Positions 61,778 to 64,000 of a stretch of DNA of 64,000 bases are shown one piece after another. The notes beneath the pieces were generated by a model, which saw only the letters and a program-made list of their open reading frames with translations, did not search any database and was not told where the DNA came from. Made by a program: the position numbers and the translations under genes. Numbering within the stretch: the first letter of the stretch is position 1; every line of letters begins with the position of its first letter. Source of the DNA: Vitreoscilla massiliensis (lineage in GTDB: Bacteria; Pseudomonadota; Gammaproteobacteria; Burkholderiales; Neisseriaceae); the NCBI RefSeq assembly GCF_001457815.1, contig NZ_LN898219.1, positions 124,001 to 188,000 of the forward strand, in the 5' to 3' direction.

Positions 61778-62920
61778 TTATTCTAATTTCAGCAAGGCTT
61801 CCAATTCCAAGCCGCTCACATAGCCACCGTCTGAAACGCTGTGACTGACTTTGGCCACTATCCATGTTTCTGCATCAATTTCGGGTTTGAATCCAGTCAC
61901 TTCGATGGGGGTTTCGGGAGCCAAGTCAGGGCGGCCAACTGCCAGTGAAATGCTGAACACGGCACGGCCGCGTTTGAGTTTCTTGTATGCGGCGCGGGCA
62001 CCACGTTCGGCAGTGGCTTTGCTGGCATACAGGTGGCGCAGGGTTTTGGTTTTTTCGCCATCGCTGTTGATGGGAGTTTCTGTTTTTTCTGCCTTGGCCT
62101 TGTCTTTGGTTTTTTTCTTGTCTTGCTTTTTGGGTTCCAAATTGTCAGCATTGATGATGACATGCTGCCTGGCGCTGCCTTTCTTGTCGGGCTGATAATA
62201 GGCTTTGACCGCATTGAAATTGTCGGCCGTGTTGTAGGTGAAGCGGTGTTGGTCGCCAGTTAGCCTGGTGATGTTCACTGTTGGGATGGCTTCGCCGCTG
62301 AGGGTTTGGCCTTGGCCTGCGGGCATGAAAAGCATGTGCTGTTGTTTGATGGTGGCGATGGCATCGTTTTGGTCGGCCAATCGCATCAAGAAGCTGGCAT
62401 CTGATTCATTGGTTTGGGTCATGTGGTCAATGCTGATTTTGGCCAAGTCTTTGTGGACTTTTGGGGTGTAGCTGTATTTTTTGGCAATGGTTTCTACGAT
62501 TGCGCCCAGAGTGGTTTTGCTCCACGTTTTTTCCTGTTGCTCGGTGAGGCCGGCAGCCATATCAGCGGCCACGGCTGATATGCGCAATTGGTCGGGTGCG
62601 CCGCTGTGCTCAAAGCCGGTGATTTTGTATTCGCCTTTGTACACCACGCCTGTTTCGACATAGCCCAGCCACACCTTGACCATGCTGTCAGTGGATGGAA
62701 TAGCCAGCGCGCCATCGTAGTCGCTGAGTGTGATGGTAAGTTCATCGGCTTCAAAGCCGCGTTTGTCGTCCAGGGTCACATCAATGATGCGGCTCATGGT
62801 TTGGGTGCCAAAGGCTTGGCCGTCTATGCTCAACACCACGGCAGGGGTCATGTGATTGCCCCCGGCATTGGTGAGTTTTTCAAACAGACGCGTGGCGGTG
62901 TTGGCAATTTTTTCCAGCAT
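61778..62920 (-). CDS. Phage late control protein, gpD family
   Basis: A 380-residue baseplate/tail hub protein in P2-like phages. Typical pattern: FGTQTMSRIIDVTLDDKRGF, then DELTITLSD and YKGEYKITGFEHSG, with a Lys-rich insert (about 265-290). It assembles the tail with gpU. It begins one base after gpU on the minus strand. Confidence 0.9.
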   Translation of the reverse strand: MLEKIANTATRLFEKLTNAGGNHMTPAVVLSIDGQAFGTQTMSRIIDVTLDDKRGFEADELTITLSDYDGALAIPSTDSMVKVWLGYVETGVVYKGEYKITGFEHSGAPDQLRISAVAADMAAGLTEQQEKTWSKTTLGAIVETIAKKYSYTPKVHKDLAKISIDHMTQTNESDASFLMRLADQNDAIATIKQQHMLFMPAGQGQTLSGEAIPTVNITRLTGDQHRFTYNTADNFNAVKAYYQPDKKGSARQHVIINADNLEPKKQDKKKTKDKAKAEKTETPINSDGEKTKTLRHLYASKATAERGARAAYKKLKRGRAVFSISLAVGRPDLAPETPIEVTGFKPEIDAETWIVAKVSHSVSDGGYVSGLELEALLKLE

Positions 62921-62921
62921 G

Positions 62922-63380
62922 TTAAATTCCTGTCAGTGTGCGCACCAAGCCGATGCCCAAGCCCAAAGCCTCACCTTTTAAACCCAAGGGCTGGTCGGCA
63001 ACCTTGAGCAAGTCCATTGAAAACTGAATGCTGCGTGGATAGCCATCGTGCATGAGTTCGCTTTGGTTCTTGCTGATTTTGGTGATGACGTAACTGCCCA
63101 TCAAACTGCCTGAACCCAATATCAGTGGCCATGCTTGGCCAGTGTCGGCCATTTTTTCCAGCAGCATGATGGACATGCGACCGCCAGTGATTTCAGGTCG
63201 CAGTTCGGCATTGATGGTGATGGTGGTTTCGCCGCCAGTGAATTGCGCGGGTCTGACCAGGCTGCCCACTGTGGCGTGGGTAGGGTGGTTGTAAGTCTTG
63301 GTTTCATTCAGTTCGTGAAACGCAATGGTTGAGCGGATGAATGGAAAGTAACCCAATACGCCCATCATAATCATGGCCAT
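62922..63380 (-). CDS. Phage tail protein, gpU family
   Basis: A 152-residue tail completion protein. GYFPFIRSTIAFHELNETKT and YVITKISKNQSELMHDGYPR, with SIQFSMDLLKVAD, fit gpU of P2-like phages. The ATG at 63380 overlaps the TGA of the tape measure gene (TGATG), so translation is coupled. Confidence 0.88.
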   Translation of the reverse strand: MAMIMMGVLGYFPFIRSTIAFHELNETKTYNHPTHATVGSLVRPAQFTGGETTITINAELRPEITGGRMSIMLLEKMADTGQAWPLILGSGSLMGSYVITKISKNQSELMHDGYPRSIQFSMDLLKVADQPLGLKGEALGLGIGLVRTLTGI

Positions 63381-64000
63381 CAATCTCTGTCCCATAATGA
63401 AGTTTTGTTTTGGCGGTCAAAGCCGGCTTTGATTTCCCTGAATTTGCGCTCGATGGTAGCAGCGATGGTTTCGGCATTGTCGCTGCCACCATTGATGGTG
63501 ATGCTGATGTTGAAGTCGCCAGCACTTGCCGCTGCAGGGGTGACGTTGCCTGCTGTGGCCATGGCCGCATTGACACTGATGGCATCGCGGAATTTTGGCC
63601 GCTCTTGCTTTTGGCCATTGTCTAGCAAGGCAAGGCTGCGATTAATCAGGCCGCCTGTTTTGACTTGACCCAAACCACCACTGGCCAACATTTCAATGCC
63701 ACGGCTGCCCCAAGTACGGATCAGGCCGCGTAATCTGTTGAAGCCTGATTCACCACCGATGGCACGGATTTCAGATTGGTTAAACACACCCTCACCACGG
63801 TGAACGATGCCCGCGATAGCATTGCGGCCACCATTGCCGGTGTAGCCGCCTGTTGAAAAGCCTGGCAAGGATGCACCAACGGATGCAGCCGCATTGGCAC
63901 TGGCCGTGCCTTTGTATGAACCATTGAATATCGAAGCCACAGTGTTCCACTTGGATTTCAATGCCGCGAATTTACTGGCGATACCATCAATCAAGCCGCC
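63380..64000 (-). CDS. Phage tail tape measure protein (C-terminal part, cut by window)
   Basis: The frame is open to the right edge, so only the last 206 residues are seen. It contains FSTGGYTGNGGRNAIAGIVH and RGEGVFNQSEIRAIGG, the C-terminal pattern of tape measure proteins, then Ala/Ser-rich stretches and a charged end. Gene order T-U-D (in the direction of transcription) matches P2. Confidence 0.88.
   Translation of the reverse strand, partial: GGLIDGIASKFAALKSKWNTVASIFNGSYKGTASANAAASVGASLPGFSTGGYTGNGGRNAIAGIVHRGEGVFNQSEIRAIGGESGFNRLRGLIRTWGSRGIEMLASGGLGQVKTGGLINRSLALLDNGQKQERPKFRDAISVNAAMATAGNVTPAAASAGDFNISITINGGSDNAETIAATIERKFREIKAGFDRQNKTSLWDRD

Larger units (their letters stand above)
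52017..64000. mobile_element. P2-like prophage, left part (continues past the window)
   Basis: Starts next to tRNA-Leu with the integrase and runs beyond the right edge. It carries integrase, DUF4224 protein, PP-loop protein, GpA-like replication protein, SSB, small early genes, Ogr-type and CII-like regulators, a CI-type repressor on the opposite strand, a two-gene cargo cassette and tail genes D, U and tape measure. The other attachment end is not visible, so exact limits are unknown. Tail ORFs are uninterrupted, so the prophage may be intact. Confidence 0.85.

Overview
The window looks like a chromosomal segment of a betaproteobacterium of the family Neisseriaceae. Three things point there: the BirA-CoaX fusion, the gene order greA / DUF4149 / yhbY / rlmE / ftsH / folP / glmM, and a very abundant short word, AAGCGGCCTGTAA, present singly or as inverted pairs near most gene ends. 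That word closely resembles published neisserial DNA uptake sequence (DUS) dialects, nearest to the Kingella-type AAGCAGCCTGCA, but I do not recognise this exact form. The genus cannot be fixed from the sequence alone.

Layout. 1-11.7 kb: pterin dehydratase (phhB), DJ-1 family protein, nicotinamidase, argJ, a broken Sel1-repeat gene, glnK-amtB, a metallophosphatase, then rfaE2, the birA-coaX fusion and a SPOR protein in one operon. 12.3-18.7 kb: tldD; a locus with two tandem sibling small RNAs beside an Lrp-type regulator, which is divergent from dadA and alr (D-alanine use); a GlsB-type membrane protein; rpmB-rpmG. 19-34.6 kb: transporters, pyrG, kdsA, a duplicated kdsA 3' end around a frameshifted GNAT gene, LysE plus a frameshifted LysR, cardiolipin synthase, a hydrolase, an M28 peptidase, a TSUP transporter and a CNP1-like protein. 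34.7-51.1 kb: tusA, pyrC, lytic transglycosylase, MFS, ssb, greA through glmM, DedA, a 198-bp tandem non-coding repeat, guaB, a DUF4124 protein, uvrC and pgsA. 51.2-52.0 kb: a tRNA operon with four identical tRNA-Gly(GCC), tRNA-Cys(GCA), a strongly altered second tRNA-Cys-like gene, and tRNA-Leu(UAA).

52.0 kb to the right edge: the start of a P2-like prophage beside tRNA-Leu. It carries a tyrosine integrase, a DUF4224 protein, a PP-loop (PAPS-reductase-like) protein, a GpA-type HUH replication protein, a phage SSB nearly identical to the host SSB, small genes, an Ogr-type zinc protein, a CII-like regulator, a divergent CI-type repressor with a palindromic operator, a two-gene membrane-protein cassette bracketed by DUS-type terminators, and tail genes D, U and the tape measure (cut by the window edge).

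Most interesting items: the apparently new DUS dialect and its use as terminators, stop codons and coding words; the tandem sibling sRNAs beside lrp; the altered tRNA-Cys; the 198-bp tandem repeats; and the prophage cargo. Function calls come from reading motifs and remembered families. No database search was possible.
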